Source of the DNA: Clostridiales bacterium
GTDB lineage: Bacteria > Bacillota > Clostridia > Oscillospirales > Oscillospiraceae
Assembly (NCBI GenBank): GCA_019421525.1
Contig: JAHZFC010000146.1
Coordinates: 1-5,282 of the forward strand
Direction of reading: 5' to 3'
DNA length: 5,282 bases
The translations under genes and the position numbers were made by a program. The notes beneath the pieces are model-generated. The model ran no database searches and was not told the DNA's origin. It saw nothing but the letters and a program-made list of their open reading frames with translations. Of this stretch, positions 5,265-5,282 are shown piece by piece (within the stretch, counting starts at the first letter, position 1; each line of letters opens with the position of its first letter).

Positions 5265-5282
5265 AAAAGTGAAATCTGTTTT

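Noticed and set aside
5196..5282. C-terminal tail of an upstream minus-strand gene entering from the right edge
   Set aside because: The 28-codon frame crosses the GC hairpin and has no recognisable domain or coding bias; it cannot be supported from this window.

Overview
The window looks like chromosomal DNA from an anaerobic, endospore-forming, high-GC member of the Clostridia. An Oscillospiraceae-type gut bacterium (Flavonifractor, Oscillibacter or Lawsonibacter-like) fits best, but that is inference. The evidence is a clear SpoIIID (only spore-forming Firmicutes carry it), the start of a pyruvate:ferredoxin oxidoreductase (anaerobic metabolism), strong AGGAGG-type ribosome binding sites, G/C-ending codons throughout, and TATAAT promoters in AT-rich islands between GC-rich genes.

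Layout. (1) Bases 1-292, minus strand: the first 97 codons of pyruvate:ferredoxin oxidoreductase, running off the left edge. (2) Bases 293-526: a divergent intergenic region with one promoter for each direction, a 16-bp palindrome and a leader hairpin. (3) Bases 527-3548, plus strand: three co-directional genes, namely a complete YifB/ComM-type AAA+ ATPase, a 102-residue membrane protein built from two similar halves, and an in-frame fusion of a VanX-type D-Ala-D-Ala dipeptidase with a Nudix hydrolase, probably started at TTG 2463. (4) Bases 3550-3578: a perfect 13-bp GC-rich hairpin between convergent genes, probably a bidirectional terminator. (5) Bases 3626-4747, minus strand: a short permease of the ion transporter (ArsB/NhaD/SLC13) superfamily. 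Its promoter lies inside a perfect 14-bp inverted repeat and its leader holds two tandem hairpins. (6) Bases 4885-5136, minus strand: spoIIID, preceded by a good match to a sigma-E promoter. (7) Bases 5202-5282: no gene I can support, but a perfect 8-bp GC-rich hairpin.

How the genes relate. The plus-strand trio may be one transcription unit from the promoter at 455-484, since I see no terminator between the genes, but their functions (DNA processing, unknown membrane role, peptidoglycan dipeptide or nucleotide hydrolysis) do not form an obvious pathway. spoIIID and the permease point the same way, but a strong separate sigma-A-like promoter in the 137-bp gap suggests separate control.

I found no mobile element, CRISPR array, tRNA or rRNA. 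Nothing amounts to a clearly new system. The items most worth a second look are the VanX-Nudix fusion, the inverted repeat embracing the permease promoter, and the duplicated small membrane protein.
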